Assembly: GCF_036370855.1 (NCBI RefSeq)
Contig: NC_088112.1
Location: forward strand, 18,964,469 to 19,028,468
Direction of reading: 5' to 3'
Length of the DNA: 64,000 nt
Source of the DNA: Dromaius novaehollandiae
Taxonomy: Eukaryota > Chordata > Aves > Casuariiformes > Dromaiidae
In this document: positions 13,001 through 25,415 of the stretch, piece after piece
Layout of the letters: each line of letters starts with the position of its first letter
Numbering within the stretch: position 1 is the stretch's first letter
The notes under the pieces: model-generated
The model's input: the letters and a program-made list of their open reading frames with translations, nothing else
What the model was told of the DNA's origin: nothing
The model's database searches: none
Position numbers and translations under genes: made by a program

Positions 13001-15580
13001 TCCCCGCTGTTAATATTAAGCAGTTCTGACAATCAATCCCACAGGAGAATATTGGAGTCCTTGATAAGGAATTTCAATATGTAAAAGTTAGCAGGGTTAG
13101 GAAGAAGATTGCCTCTGGGTTCATGATTGTTTCATTGTTGTAATGACCATTTCCAGCATATTTGCAGCTGTGAAATCCATTCTGTTTGAGAGGTACTAGA
13201 CTCTGATTTATTAAAAAGTTTGTATTGTACATAAGGCTGTGGAGGGCACTAAAATTCAATTTTCTGAAGTCTTGTATGGGATTCAACTCTGAAAGCCAAG
13301 ATTTAGGCTGTACTGAACCATGTCTTCATGCAGACTAGCAATTAAGTGTCTCATTTTCCCCTCTGCTTGCACAGCAAATGAATAGCTCATTGAGGAAAGG
13401 CAAACGGAGAATGTTGTTTGTGTCGTACTGCCTTTGTGTTCCTCAACCTTTCAAGAGCCTGCTCTTTGAATTAAGACTTTCTGGCTCTGGTTGGGAGAGT
13501 GTCAGGGAGAGTCCTAACAAAATCCTGGTATGACTGGGAGTCAGTGTCATGGGAGAGGACTTGCTGCCTCTAATGCCCCAGGGAAAGATCATGAAAGGCT
13601 CCCATTTTTGTGCCATTAAATTTCCATGGTAATTCTTCAGGCAAGTCTTCAGGGCAATGGTGGAAGAAACTCCACTTGAGAGCCTTTTCTATTGAAGCTG
13701 CTTTTCAAATTCCCCATGTTTTTCCAAGATGTAGAGGAAGAGATCACTGGACTGCCCTAAATGTCAGTTTTGGAGAATTGCTACTCCTTTCTAATTAAGA
13801 ACATCTTACTGGGAATTTCCTAACTGGCTATGCTGATCCCTGCTGAAGGTGAGATAATGTGATATGACATGTTAGTCTGCCCAGGATTATGATATGCTGT
13901 TGTTTAATACTCAATAACAACAATAACCAAAATCTTAAGTTTGGTTGAAAATAGCATTTCAGCTTGAAAAACAATGTATTTGAAATTATTTCCTGACGGT
14001 TGTCATTTTCGTTGTTGCCTTTTTAAATGGACAAAGTGTCCCTGGTGCCTTTATATAGCTGTTGACAAAGTGCAAGCTAAGCTCAGGTGACAAGATGCCT
14101 TTTAAACTTCCTAACAATGTGCTTATTGCAGTAATGCAGTTGGAGAGGGGCTGATCACACCAATCTCTCTGCACTCCCAGGAAACGTGGTTGTCTCCAAG
14201 ACTCTTCTTTCTTTTAGTGTTCAGGATAGCAATAAAAGAGTAAATTACCAGCTTCTAATTCTTGTGACAAAGTTTGTACCTAAAAACAATTTAATTCTCA
14301 TGTAACCTTTCATAAGGTGTTGCATCACCCTTTTGTTGTGCTAATGAAGTGGTGCTGAGCAGTGAATGTAAACACAGTTCTTGTCTTCATGCCAGCACGC
14401 TCTATTAAATGCCTCATTGAATCCTTGGCATTTTTTATGTAGGTACAATATAACAGGATGGATATTTGTGTCCACAAATCTACATAGGAAGGGTAATTAG
14501 ACAAAGGTAGAAAAGAGGGAGGTGAAAATGCCAGCAAGTTTGAAAGGGAGCTACAAATAATCATTCCTCTCAATTTTTAGTCCTGTGGTTACTGAAGAGT
14601 CAATGCCTGTCTCCTAGCAGGTGGGTGTGTTTTTCTGGAAGAAATTACTACATGGAATTGGTAACTGTACTTGATTTTTTTTCTTCAGAGATATATCCAA
14701 TACTTCTATTGGAGTGACCTAATGGGTCACGCTATTGAATCTGACCAAAGATGCCACTGCTGAAAATCCACCAGCAGCTCTGAAATGGGGCAGACAAAAC
14801 ATTAGCAGACTAGTAGAGTAACTATTCTTTCGTGAGATTAAAAGCAAAGAGCAAGAGGCAAGGCCAGAGGGATGCTCAGACTGGCTAATGGAATTTATAA
14901 CTTGCTCACTCTGCTTTGCTGTGTTGCTAATTTGTTTTAAGATGTTTTTCTGAACCTGTCATCCAGATTTAGCATGCAATTCACCTTTCAGACAAAAAGG
15001 AATTTTCCACTGCTGCCAGAGCGGTGGGAGAGCAGATGGCTGAAAGCTGGGGAAGGCTGCAGCTCTGGAGTGCAGCAGCGAGTAGCATGTGACAGAGTCC
15101 CCAGAGCCAGATACCTTCTGGGAGGGAAAGGCATGCTTGGTTCCTAGTTCACCAGTGCTTAAGTAATAGTTTGAATTGCCTTGGAGAGGCAGCAGTAATG
15201 ACATTAAGATGATGGTAAACATAGATGCTTAGTGTTAATCTCAATCTCTCATACTGGGAAAAAACCATCATTAGTGGCTCTGAGAGAAGAATGTTAGCTG
15301 GAACTCAATACACAAGCTCAAAAATGAAACGCACTTCTGAAAGTACCTCCATGTCTTCAGTGTGGATGGAAAGGTCTTTGTTAAGTTTTCTTCCAAATGA
15401 TGCTTAAACTGAGCTATACAGAGATATCTTACTGTTACTCTGATTTAACACTCTCATTCCCTTGAACGCCCTGAGTATTGCAATATAGTGTGGCAATGAC
15501 AGCGACTAATGTTTTAGGAAGGGCTTTAGAGCTGACAGGCAGGAATTTCTTGACAGATAGTTTTTATACCACCTCAGCAT
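10046..15580. other. Non-coding AT-rich DNA, no gene recognised
   Basis: Apart from a short T-rich tract near 10.2 kb this stretch shows no recognisable gene or repeat. Open frames up to about 87 codons overlap one another on both strands and resemble no family I know. The segment 13990-14180 is relatively even in composition and motif-rich, but I cannot support a specific function. Confidence 0.55.
10208..10237. repeat. T-rich low-complexity tract, (ATTTT)n-like
   Basis: A run of T broken by single A residues at roughly five- to six-base spacing, ending in an unbroken T run. It lies shortly after the plus-strand LINE fragment, but it is T-rich rather than A-rich on that strand, so it is not the LINE's poly(A) tail. 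Confidence 0.85.
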
Positions 15581-15955
15581 CATTTTTCTCTTTCCTGCAG
15601 CAAGCGACAGGATACCTCGGCTGTGCTGTGTCCTTCTGCTCCTTGTCCATCCCCAGTTCATACTCCCTCCCCTCCAGGGCTAAGCTGCAGATGTGTCAGT
15701 TCAGATGCCAAATGGAAAAAAGTGGGTTCAGGAAGAAAGCGAAAGTGGCAAACATATTTGGTTTGGCTAGAAGAAAAACTTCTGGAGGTTTTTTCCTTGC
15801 ATTTAGCTAAAATGCTTCTTCCTTTCCCCAAAATTGAATTTGGAGAGAAGCTGAATCATTTGTCCTATTTTACTTTGGGGTTATTGAGGTATTTTGACCT
15901 TTCTTTTTTCGTCCTTCAGACTGACTCAAAAAGCTTAAAAATGCTTTCAGTCTGA
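15578..15955 (+). other. Possible exon-like segment behind a strong splice acceptor
   Basis: A pyrimidine tract (TTTTTCTCTTTCCTGCAG) ends at 15600 and makes a good plus-strand acceptor. Two different forward frames are open over the following sequence (110 codons at 15478-15810 and 110 codons at 15623-15955), which is more open space than usual in this window. Neither translation shows a domain I recognise, and the nearest downstream donor candidate (GAG|GTATTT near 15888) is weak. I regard this as chance or a possible non-coding RNA exon. Confidence 0.15.
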
Positions 15956-16695
15956 GGACTGTGAAATACAGTATTTCTAACAGCGGACATGAGCAGAACC
16001 TCCCTTTTGGAAGCAGATGTGATGTCTTTCAACACTTCTTTTCATTTGTCTCTCTCGTTGTTAGCTGAAGCTATTCTCCCAGCTTTAACCTGAATTCACA
16101 AATAACTACTCTATTCTGCCCAAGTTCTGACTTTAATATGTTTGTTTCAAGCCAGAAACTGTGCTACGTGGTTTATGCAGCTTTAAAGCACACACGTAAA
16201 GTGGGAAGAAAACTGTCCTTAGAAGGCTAAAACTGTGCTGTAACACTGAAGGTAACTGATTTCACAGGTAACTGCTTAAGATAAATGCGTATCCAAGAAG
16301 CAAGCTGGCCAAAGCCTGCTCTGGATCTAAATTTATGCTACTGAATAACTAGAAAAAAAAGATGGCTCAAATTGTTGCATATAGACTACAAATGTGATGA
16401 AGGGAAATTTGAATAATGCAACTGCTTGTGGTGAACTTTGGCCTATAAATTCAGCTCTGAATACATATGTTGCAATTCAAAAGATATCTCTGAATGTTTA
16501 TTGTGGCAGTACCTAAGCAAGGGGTTTTCATGCTGTCTCCAGGTAGCTGCTGGAGAAGGCTTATTTGACCCTGTATCTGGCTATGACTCTGCATGATGAA
16601 TAATTGGATCTCATTAGTCTCAGGTAGATGGATGCGTACGGGAGACTTAACAGGAAAATATAACTTTTCCTGTGAGGCTGCTGCTCTCTCTGCAG

Positions 16696-16713
16696 GAGAA
16701 AGCTTATAAATAG
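16696..16713 (+). other. Candidate 18-nt microexon (splice-site configuration only)
   Basis: An 18-base block lies between a strong acceptor (pyrimidine tract with TGCTGC, ending TGCAG at 16695) and a consensus donor (GTAAGTA from 16714). A branch-point-like TTAAC has its A at 16650, 45 bases upstream of the acceptor AG. The block length is a multiple of three, but one of its three phases contains a terminal TAG and another contains TAA; only the phase beginning G|AGA stays open. UGC motifs near the acceptor are a known feature of neuronal microexons dependent on SRRM4. No host gene is visible, so this is a configuration, not a demonstrated exon. Confidence 0.15.
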
Positions 16714-17539
16714 GTAAGTAAAATTAAACAAAATAATACTGATACTTTTTCCTCAGTAACTTACTTTTAAGTGATTGGATTGAGAGCATGGGTTGGGTAG
16801 GTGACCACACACTTGGACCATTATGAGAAACGTTTCAAATATAGGTTAATGTAGTTGTCTCCTGTGCTCTTCCCCAGCTTACTTGGCATGGATGTATTCT
16901 GTTAAAGTGGCTGTTAGTTTAATGTTGTATCAACTTTCTCCTTCCTCCATGAGACATTTCAGTTTAAGCACTGCAGAAATATTAACTGTGATAAGAGATT
17001 CATAGTCTTAGTTTCTTCCTCCATGGTAGGCTGCTGTCACTAATAAGCACTATAGGCAGTTCAGGCAGTGCTAGCTGTAGCTGTCAACACTTTCCATGAA
17101 AAAATCTGGTGTCAGATGCTTTCCAAAGTTGCTAACCTTCAAGTGTTTAGGAGGAAATTAATCACACAACTAGAAACAGTTGCAATTTTTATTGCCCAAA
17201 CTGAAATATGGTGGAATTATAACAGTTTTGAAGACTTAATTGGGGATTAAAATTGGATGTTTCTCAGTTCAGACAGTTTGTCAAAACTAGAGATGGAAGA
17301 TTAAGAGCTTTCATGTTCTACATTGTCATCTTGATCTGCTTTTCTACCTCATCACAAATGCCTTGATATCCATCCTTAATGCATATTTTGGCATGAATTT
17401 GGTACGTGTACATTTTCAGTGTCTGAGTCTCTTGTTTTTGTTCCACCGAGGACTGGGAACGTTTTTCATGTGTGCATGTCTGCTGCCATAAGCAGCAAGA
17501 TCCCCATTGATAGCTGTGAAAGCTCTACTTCACTTCTGC

Positions 17540-17555
17540 CCATTGAAATCAATGG
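17540..17555. repeat. Palindromic core of an old amniote repeat (CCATTGA-x-TCAATGG type)
   Basis: The 16 bases CCATTGAAATCAATGG form an inverted repeat with CCATTGA and TCAATGG arms around a two-base centre. In sauropsid genomes the phrase CATTGA-AGT-CAATGG recurs as part of a widespread, ancient interspersed repeat whose name I cannot give with certainty. The surrounding 100 bases also have the flavour of that repeat, but I cannot delimit a copy. Confidence 0.35.
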
Positions 17556-18623
17556 CTCATAGTTGTTTTCCAAAGTCAGTGTCAAAAGCACTGCACAGAA
17601 TATGAATTTAGACACGATCCCACCTTCCTGAACGCATGTGGAAGGCTGCCGGAGCTGGGTTCATCTCAGGCCACCCTTATCCCCCAGTCTGCGGAGCACT
17701 GGGGCTGTACTAAGAGGTTTCAATGTTTTACAGGGCTCTTGGCTTCCTAGTAATCCCTTTTCCTCTTTCCTAATGCTACTGCAGTGTTTCCTCTATTTTT
17801 TTTCGTATTCAGCAGCTATGTGGTGGAGCTGCAAAGATCTGGCCTTTAGGGTGCTGCTGAAGGCTCTAGCTATGTAGTTCAGTAATAATGCTTTATGCTG
17901 TATAACGAGCTGCACTCTTGAGAGAAACACTTCAGGTATAATAACTCAGGGGAAAATGTTTTTGTTTCTTTTATTATAAATTGTTCCCTTTGTGTTCACT
18001 GTTTTGGTCTTAAAGCAGGAATAACTTGAACAGTAACAAAGCATGGTGCTTTACTCCATGCTAAGGGAAATATAAAGTTGTAAGCATTAAATGAAAGCTG
18101 TTTTGGACAGTCTCTCTGCCAGAATAAGTTCCAGAGCGGAAAGAAAATGAGAGTAAATTACAACTTATATTAAAATTTCCTCACAGGCTTTATTCACATG
18201 ATTAAAAACAAAAAATCTTCTCAAAGGATGTTTTTTTCAATAAAAGGCAATGATTCATGTTGTCAAGTAATATTACTGTATGGATTAGAAATTAGTTTGG
18301 CTTAGACATCGCTGCTTTATTCTAAGTTTATAGTTGTTTTCATTACTTTGAATATTGTTAAATAGTTAGTTAAATATCTGTTAAATTTACCTGATGTACT
18401 CAATTCAGCTGAGAAGTTCTAAAAAACTTCAGTTATGCAGAAGTGCATTAAAAAAACTGTCTCAGGAAGCTTTCTATATCCCTCCTCTGGGATTTAGCCA
18501 CGTACTTGCCCAATACCATTGTTTGCCTGTATGTAAAGGATTAAACTTACCTTATATAGTTGGAGGAAACATGGTCAGGTTCATTTTATAATTGATTTTT
18601 CTTAAATGCGTTTTATTTTCATT

Positions 18624-18647
18624 ACTCCCATAAAAATTAATGGGAGT
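18624..18647. repeat. Short inverted repeat, amniote CTCCCAT/ATGGGAG type
   Basis: ACTCCCAT at 18624-18631 and ATGGGAGT at 18640-18647 are exact inverted 8-mers around an 8-base AT-rich loop. This hairpin layout resembles the ACTCCCATTGACTTCAATGGGAGT phrase common in bird and reptile repeats, with the centre decayed. It may be a chance hairpin. Confidence 0.3.
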
Positions 18648-21600
18648 TAACGTGTAATAAACCAGACATCAACAACCTAATACTTTGTAATAGTTACTTT
18701 GGACCTGCACTGAGAGCAAAATAGCTATTTTTTCTGCAATGTCCAGGGAAGCAGAAATATGGTATCACTATTTGCTATTCAGATGCCATAAAAGAAGTGA
18801 GATAAAAGCCAGGTCTCTCTGGAAAGTATTCTGTGAAGGAACATGCTAGTTTAACAGTATTAGTCATGCAACATTTACATTTATATTCATGTTTGTGAAA
18901 GGCTTTCCCCAGTCTTTGAAAATAGGTATAAACAAAATAGTCATATAGGAAGACAGCATATTTAGGTGTAGCAAAGGATAAAGCAATATAGCTGATTTAC
19001 ATGATAATCAGATGGTGATCAGCCTGCTATGTCTTCAAGCAGGAGCCCATGTGGAATTAGAGAAACCACCTGCATCCAAACCATTTTATACATCTCTGCA
19101 CTTTATATTTATTCTAAGTTCCTCTTTGATCCTGTCGGTGGTATTACTGATCAATGAACTCAGCTCAAGAAATACTTGAATATCTTACTTTCTTCAAAAT
19201 CAGTCTGGAAACCTTCCCAGGAATGCATCTGTTCCTTTAACTTGCTGCAGAGAAAGAATTTGTGAAGAAAATCAAAACTGGAATAAACTCTAAGCATCCT
19301 AAATCTTGCTGGCAGAGTAGAAAACATGCATGTAAAACAACTGGAAAAATTTCCAATGTTCACTTTGCTCTTAACCTAAAGCTGCAACAGATGACAGTAT
19401 GGAGGGTACCAGTCTGTGTTACATAGAGATGGTCTCTTGTTTCACACCATATGTTCTTCTAAGCAAAAGTTAATCATCGCATCTCCTCCTGAGCTTATGC
19501 AGCACAGAGCAAGAGCTACCTCATTAGCTCCAGGGTGGATATTGGGACCAACTAAACCTTCTTGCTATGGTCTTCCAGGCATGTTACCCTGTTTTTTTCA
19601 CTCTCTCTGGCTACTCTGCTTTTAGTATTGATTCAGAACTTGCTTATGTGTTTCTGCGCTATTGCTGTCCATCTTATGTTTCAGAAGCACCTAATGGTAT
19701 GGGCAGCCTGGGTGACTTGGTGCTGGTGAATAAATCTGTGACTGATGCAATAAGTAAACCAGCTAACCTGAGCGTTAAGATGAGGGCAGCTGTGGTATTG
19801 ACTGCAAAATTTCCCTAAGAAGCAGGGGAAATAATCCAGTGAGAGACTGTACCTAATTTTATAGACCCCTTGCCAAGCTGTCATTTGAGTTTGCACTAGT
19901 TACCAGGCTGGTAGGGATTAACGTTGGGATCATGACTAGAAAAGTGTGTGCCCTGGGATCTTATCATTTTGCTCTAGCATGGTCTTTCCTTAGTAGCTTG
20001 TGTTAGAGCACTCTTGCTGAAATTCTGTCTATTCCCTCTTCTCACTCTTTCTCTCTGAATCCTCGATGCATTTCTTGTCTCCATTCCCTGTAACAAGTTT
20101 GATGCCATTCACTTGTAAATCAGCCAGCCTCCAACACTGGTTTTCTCTGGCTCTCTTTGCAGCCTAACTTATCAGGTGCAGCTTGGAGTTAACAGCAATG
20201 TACTTTCTTTGAGTGGGAAATATATTAAATATATACTGTAGATAACTTTGGGGGTTAGTAGCATAAAACCAGGATTATTGCAGATAAATCCTGGAACCTG
20301 ACTGCTTATTACTTTCCTGAGTGTGCTGGGTACTGAGGGAATGAAATTCTTTGTTTCACTTGTTTCTGTAACATTAAACATAGGATATTCCAAAGAAGAT
20401 ATTGGTAAAGCTTAAGATGCTTTAATATATTTAAATGAGCCAAAAAGGTTTCTGTACCTGTTCTTGCTGTTTTCCTTCCATCCAAGGAAGAAGAGTCCCT
20501 TAAAATCAATTGAGGCTCAAGATAATGCTGCTGCATTTTAATGGTGGCTTTACATATGATAAACTTAGCTAAGTTTCCATGTACCGAAGGTTCATTTCTG
20601 TTTGTCCTTATGTCTAGGCAATCTATTAAAAGACCTAGTCCATGTCTCAGGACTACTGGGAGGAACAAGTGGGAACACTAACAAAAAGGGGAGGTCTGGT
20701 TCAATTGTCATTGCTCTCATATCTAGTCATTGGCTGGTGGATAAGTTGCTTGTTGAAGAATGCTGCAGATAGCAGAGATCCAAGACCGTTACTGTTTTTG
20801 TCACGATTTGTTTCATTGATACTGAACTGGTGATGTAGTCTGGACCTAATGCACCTCCATATTTCTTTGCACTCTTCATGCTACTCTTCTCTTCTGTTAC
20901 CCAGTATTACTTGTAAGCAGTTCCTGCTGCTGAATTTAAGTAAGCTTGCTGGCAAATTAGTGTAAGCATACCCTCATTTTTTTTCCTGCAAACCAGGTTC
21001 TCATAATATAATGTAGCTTTTTGAAATAGAATAATTTAATTCCTGTTTCATTACATAAATTGTGCAAGTGGTGGAAGTGAATTGCATTGAAAGTCCAGTG
21101 CCATGACTAGTTACAAACCTACAATCTAGTTCCTGAATGTTAAAGTAGATCTCTAATGTTTTCCACTTGGGTGACCTCAACCTAGCTAGTGCTGTTTGGC
21201 AGAAGAGATCGATTACAGCTTAGCTCCTCTGTGGAGATTTTAGAGCTACAGTCAGGCGAGTCAGGAAAAAACCTGTATCTCTGTGTCAGACCTTCAAAGT
21301 GGACTGAGCATTTTTTAACAGCAGGCTATAGCTGTGACAATATTGCTGTGCATATGTCCAAGCCTAGTTCTGTATTTTCAGCAATAGCATTACAACTCAC
21401 TGGAAGAGTTTTTTGTGAGAAAAGTGATATAACCATGACTATTCTCTCTAACTTTGCCCAGACTTTCCTCAGAAATAAATCGCGCAATATGAAATTTTTT
21501 GAGTGGACAATGTGCGAAGAGCTGTTAAGAGCCCAGCATTGCCCTGTTACTTAGTAACTAAGCCTATGAAATTGTATTTTCCTCTGACATATTTTGATGC

Positions 21601-23139
21601 AGATTTTAGTCTGCTTTATTTTGTTTCAGTTTTATTTTGTGATTTATTCCCAAATGGCACCTCCTCTGCTCTTGGTTCTTCCTGTGCACGTACTTCCTTT
21701 GGGAGCAGTTCTTGCAGCTGCGACCACAGCTGTAGCTGTGAATGAAGAGCAGACTGAATGTGCCTGCTTTCTTCTTTCTGAAACAAAGAGTAAGGCTGGA
21801 TAGAGATGTTATTTAAATTGCCGTGTTCAGAGCACTTTTTTGTTTTCCTGACTTGAAGTGCTACTTCCATTTTCACTTTTCTGCTTGAGTGAGAAGGTGA
21901 GAAATGGTGGAACAAGGGCTGATATCTTTGAAAAGTAGATATTTCTTTGGCCAAGTTACTGAAGAGAACTTTCAAACACAGTGTTATTGTGGAAGAACAA
22001 AAATTGAGCACTAGGAAATGTTTCTCAGTCACCAAAATCACGGATCTTGCTGATTTGATGCAGTTCTGCTACTGAGTAGGTCCTTTATTTAATAGGCATT
22101 TTCTCACCAAGATGTACTTTTGTTACATTTAAACCCTGTCTGTGGTAGGGGGGATGTCACAAAACAAATCAGAGTAGAGCAGAATAGAGGCTGGCTCTAA
22201 ACACAACTTTCTTGCTGTTCATCTTAGGGTCAGAGGTCACTGGTCCATGAAGAAAATGAGAATAATTTCTCGAACAAAAGACCATATCTGAAAAATGTTG
22301 GGAAAAAAAATCACAAACTTGCTATTTATAACAGCTCTAAATCTGAAAACTCCATACAAAGCTCCATGCATTTATTCTGGTTTTACGCCAGGATGAGGAA
22401 CATCATGTTCTGGGCTTGAAACATGAAATGTAAAGGTTAATGCTTTTTTTCTGGGAATAACATAGCTTACAGCTAGCCAGGGAAGACAGTATTGCTGATT
22501 TTACAGACAACAGGCCTAGCTTTACTAGTCAGGCCTCTCTGGTATCCAGTACTGTACATTTTTCTTTTGGCACAATCCTGTTCTGTATCTGTAACTATTT
22601 TTCTCTTTGCTCCAGCTTTTGAGATGTAGTTTTTCTGCTTTACATTTAGTGTTGTGTGATATCCAGAAGATGTAAAAGTGCTGCAGACTGTGTCTTGCCC
22701 TTTTAAAGTGTCTGTTTAAATTTCATGTTATCCCTGTAAACTGTTAGGTAATGCATAACCACTGGAGGATCCCTAGAAATAACATTAATCTTACCTGCTG
22801 TCTTCTACTTCAAGAACTTCACTCTTCAAAACATCCTTTACTCTTTCATTCCTTGTCTTTCCTGCTCTGTCTCTTAGCTATTTAAATCCAGCTGTCCAGC
22901 TTCCATGGGTTCATAAACTTCCCTTTCTTTGGCAAGTGAATGTTGCCATCATCTCTGGGAGTGGATAAAGCAGAAGGGTAATGAATCACTGCCACAGAAA
23001 CGAATGTCGTAAGTAAGAGCCAGCTTGGATGTCTGCTTGTTTTCTAGAGCCTACGGGAGGACCTAAGAATAGAGGAAATAAACACTTTTGATTCAGCCCA
23101 AGTACTCTTCTATAAGCCTGCAAAAGCATTCCTGGGCTT

Positions 23140-23480
23140 TTGTGCTTGCCTGGCATCCTGCGTGGAAGCGAGACTTTCTCCGGTGTGCACAGAGGCCAGC
23201 TGGAGCTGCAGTCTCATATGTCTGTGCCACTGCATGGGTGAGGTCCAGGTGCGGATTACCTGGGCTCGAGGGCTTTCAGCTCCCCATGACCGCAGTGCCT
23301 GGACCCTACACTATTTGCTGTGTGTTGATGGAAAGGTTTTGCCTCCTGAAATCCTTTCTTCCGCTGCTGTGCCATCCTCATTTCACCTACATCCCTTTCT
23401 GATGAGGCCCGCAGGAAGATAGGCAGAAGGCTGCAAATGCCTCCTAATCTCACTGCCTTTAGGAGCCGTGTCTGGGGAAC
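23140..23480. other. GC-raised, CpG-containing stretch of unknown role
   Basis: About nine CpG dinucleotides occur within roughly 340 bases, against near absence in the flanks, and GC content is visibly higher. Overlapping open frames of about 86-105 codons exist on both strands, as expected where TAA/TAG/TGA are depleted by composition. No domain, splice pair or repeat family was recognised. Possibilities are an old repeat, a non-coding RNA exon or a small regulatory element. Confidence 0.3.
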
Positions 23481-23699
23481 ATACAGAATTTTCACTGGTG
23501 CTGCCTGGTTAGTCCATGGCTGGATTATGATCTTGATACCTTCTGGAAGAAATAATGCCTTGGGTATGCCCAATCTCTTCTCATTTCAGTCCAAAATGTG
23601 TCAGGATGTGGTAAGAAAAGACACTTTTTAGTTTCACTAGACCACCGTACCCAGTCCACCTTCAGTCTTAGCGGGTCTGCTCTGGAAGATAGTTCACAT

Positions 23700-23960
23700 C
23701 TATGCTCTTTCTAGTTTAAAAATATTACACAATGTAGGACAGCTTTAATTACACAATTAATGCTGTTTGTCTAGTCAGTGTGATTAACTTTTGTCCCAGT
23801 AACCCCCTGAAATGATAGTACCAACAAATATTGCAAGGCATTTTAAAATCAAAAGAAATGTTTCTTTGATTACATTAAAGATAATGCATTTTAAAACTAC
23901 TCCTTCAGGAGCTGCTTCTCACCAGTGACAGCACTGATCAGTTTGCCTTGTCTTTGCCTC
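23700..23960. promoter_or_regulatory. Candidate conserved non-coding element (homeodomain-motif-rich)
   Basis: The stretch carries clustered homeodomain-type cores: TAATTA at 23746-23751, AATTAA at 23755-23760, and further ATTA/TTAAT elements around them. It has no low-complexity runs and no repeat resemblance. This composition is typical of vertebrate conserved enhancers, but conservation itself cannot be seen in one sequence, so the call is an inference. Confidence 0.22.
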
Positions 23961-24663
23961 CGGAAGTAATCTGAGTCTCCTTGAGTCATCATTTCATCAA
24001 AGTGAATTGGCAACTGGGTGATTTCAGCAGTCTGAGTTGTCATCTTAATCTAAAGGTCCTAAGGGAAAGAAAGACGAGAGAGAGTGCTTATGCGTTGGGT
24101 AATAAATTATCTGAGTATGTGGATAATTACATACAGGTAGGAAAAAGCAAAAGGTGTGGGGGAAAACTGCATTTTTTAAAAAGACTTGATAAAGAGCTGT
24201 TTGAGGTGCTTTTTTTTCCCCCCTCTTCTGAGAGAACCAAATCATGACTTAGTGCTACCTACAGATGTTTGTCACAGAAAAAAAAACAGCTCCTGGATAT
24301 GAAGGACAGGGCACAGAAGTCCTGTGCTCCCATTCCTTTGGCAACTTATGGTTTCTTTGTTAAATTTCCTCCAAGGGAGGAGCCTATGGGAAGGACTGTC
24401 TTTGCTGATCCACCTAGGCATGAAGGCACATGACTGGTTCATCGTTCAGTACAGACCCTCATCTCTCTGGTAGAAGCTCTGCGTTCCCTCAAGAGGACAT
24501 CACCAGAGATGCAACAGCACTGCTGTCCTCATCCGCGGGGAAGGTACTACTTTGTTTCTTCCAGTCATTTGTGGTGGGTGGTATTTTTTTAATGAACAAA
24601 ATCCTGGATAGGCAGGAATATTGCTTTTGCTTCTAGCCCACATAACTAGGAATGAGTTTGCAT

Positions 24664-24677
24664 TTACACTGGTGTAA
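24664..24677. repeat. TTACAC-GTGTAA palindrome of old amniote repeat type
   Basis: TTACAC and GTGTAA are exact inverted 6-mers around a two-base centre, followed by CTGA and a GAGCCTAT stretch. The phrase resembles TTTACACCAGTGTAACTGA, frequent in bird, turtle and crocodile genomes as part of an ancient dispersed repeat. Only about 40 bases are alignable by eye. Confidence 0.35.
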
Positions 24678-24699
24678 CTGAAGGTGAGCCTATATGCTT

Positions 24700-25230
24700 C
24701 TCAAATCCCATACTGGTGAGAGGATCAGGGCACACTGTATATGCTCTTATAGGGGAAACAATGGCTACAGGAAAAAGTAATCTTATGGACAAAAGATATG
24801 GCAATAAAAAAAATTATAGATATATATTTTGCTAGTACCTTTTACTTAGAAGGATTTTTGGCCTTTCTAAAACAAATCATGGAAAGCCTGTTTCTGAGTT
24901 ACTTATAAAACTTGAAATCTTGAAATTCTGACTTACCTTTTCCCTTTCCCCCTGCCCCTGATGCTAGAGGCACACAGTTATTTTTAAAGAATTTTAAAGT
25001 TTAAGTTCTGAGGAAAAATCATGTTTTTTTCAAGCCTGAGGCCAGAGCTGTGGGAAGAGGGTATAGGGAATTTCTCTTATCCTGTACTTTGAGTCCATCT
25101 CCAGTCTTCCAAGAGATCAGTAGACTTGTCTTTCTCTGGGTATTTCCCAAGGGTGTTTGCTAAAAAGAGATTTGGCAGAAAGGATGAGGGTGGAAGTGTC
25201 ATTTCCCTCGTGCACAGGCCACTAGAGTTT
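24700..25230. other. Non-coding DNA, nothing recognised
   Basis: AT-rich sequence with several short homopolymer runs and no open frame, repeat or regulatory pattern I can support. Confidence 0.5.
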
Positions 25231-25415
25231 ATGAGAAGGTGAGTGTAGGGTTATCGGAGGCGATTGCTGCTGTGGAGTGGTGGGTTTCTGGTGTAGGTCA
25301 CCCTGGAGAAGTTGGGACGAGGCTCTGCCGTGCAGCCCCTGCCTGGCCTCCCTGGCACCAGCGCACAGCTCGCTCCCCGGCAGAAACCATCGCCCACGGG
25401 ACGGTGCCTGACTCT
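25231..25415. promoter_or_regulatory. Small CpG cluster, possible CpG-rich exon or promoter remnant
   Basis: About ten CpG dinucleotides occur within about 165 bases from 25254, the densest concentration in the window, in locally GC-rich sequence. Immediately upstream, ATGAGAAG followed by GTGAGT (GT at 25239) makes a plausible plus-strand splice donor. Open frames cross the cluster on both strands (plus 25239-25424, plus 25312-25497, minus 25251-25508) but none shows a known domain. It is shorter than a standard CpG island. It may be a fragment of a repeat, a non-coding RNA first exon, or chance. Confidence 0.25.

Larger units (their letters stand above)
15956..23139. other. Non-coding AT-rich DNA, no gene recognised
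   Basis: Beyond the microexon-like site and two palindromic repeat pieces annotated separately, nothing is recognised. The longest open frames of the whole window lie here (121 codons at 21189-21554 on the plus strand, 141 codons at 21616-22041 on the minus strand). They partly overlap other open frames, lack a family resemblance, and are not flanked by convincing splice sites or a promoter. Confidence 0.55.

Noticed and set aside
21616..22041. Longest open frame of the window (141 codons, minus strand)
   Set aside because: No recognisable domain, partly overlapped by open frames on the other strand, no splice or promoter context. One frame of this length is plausible by chance in 64 kb.
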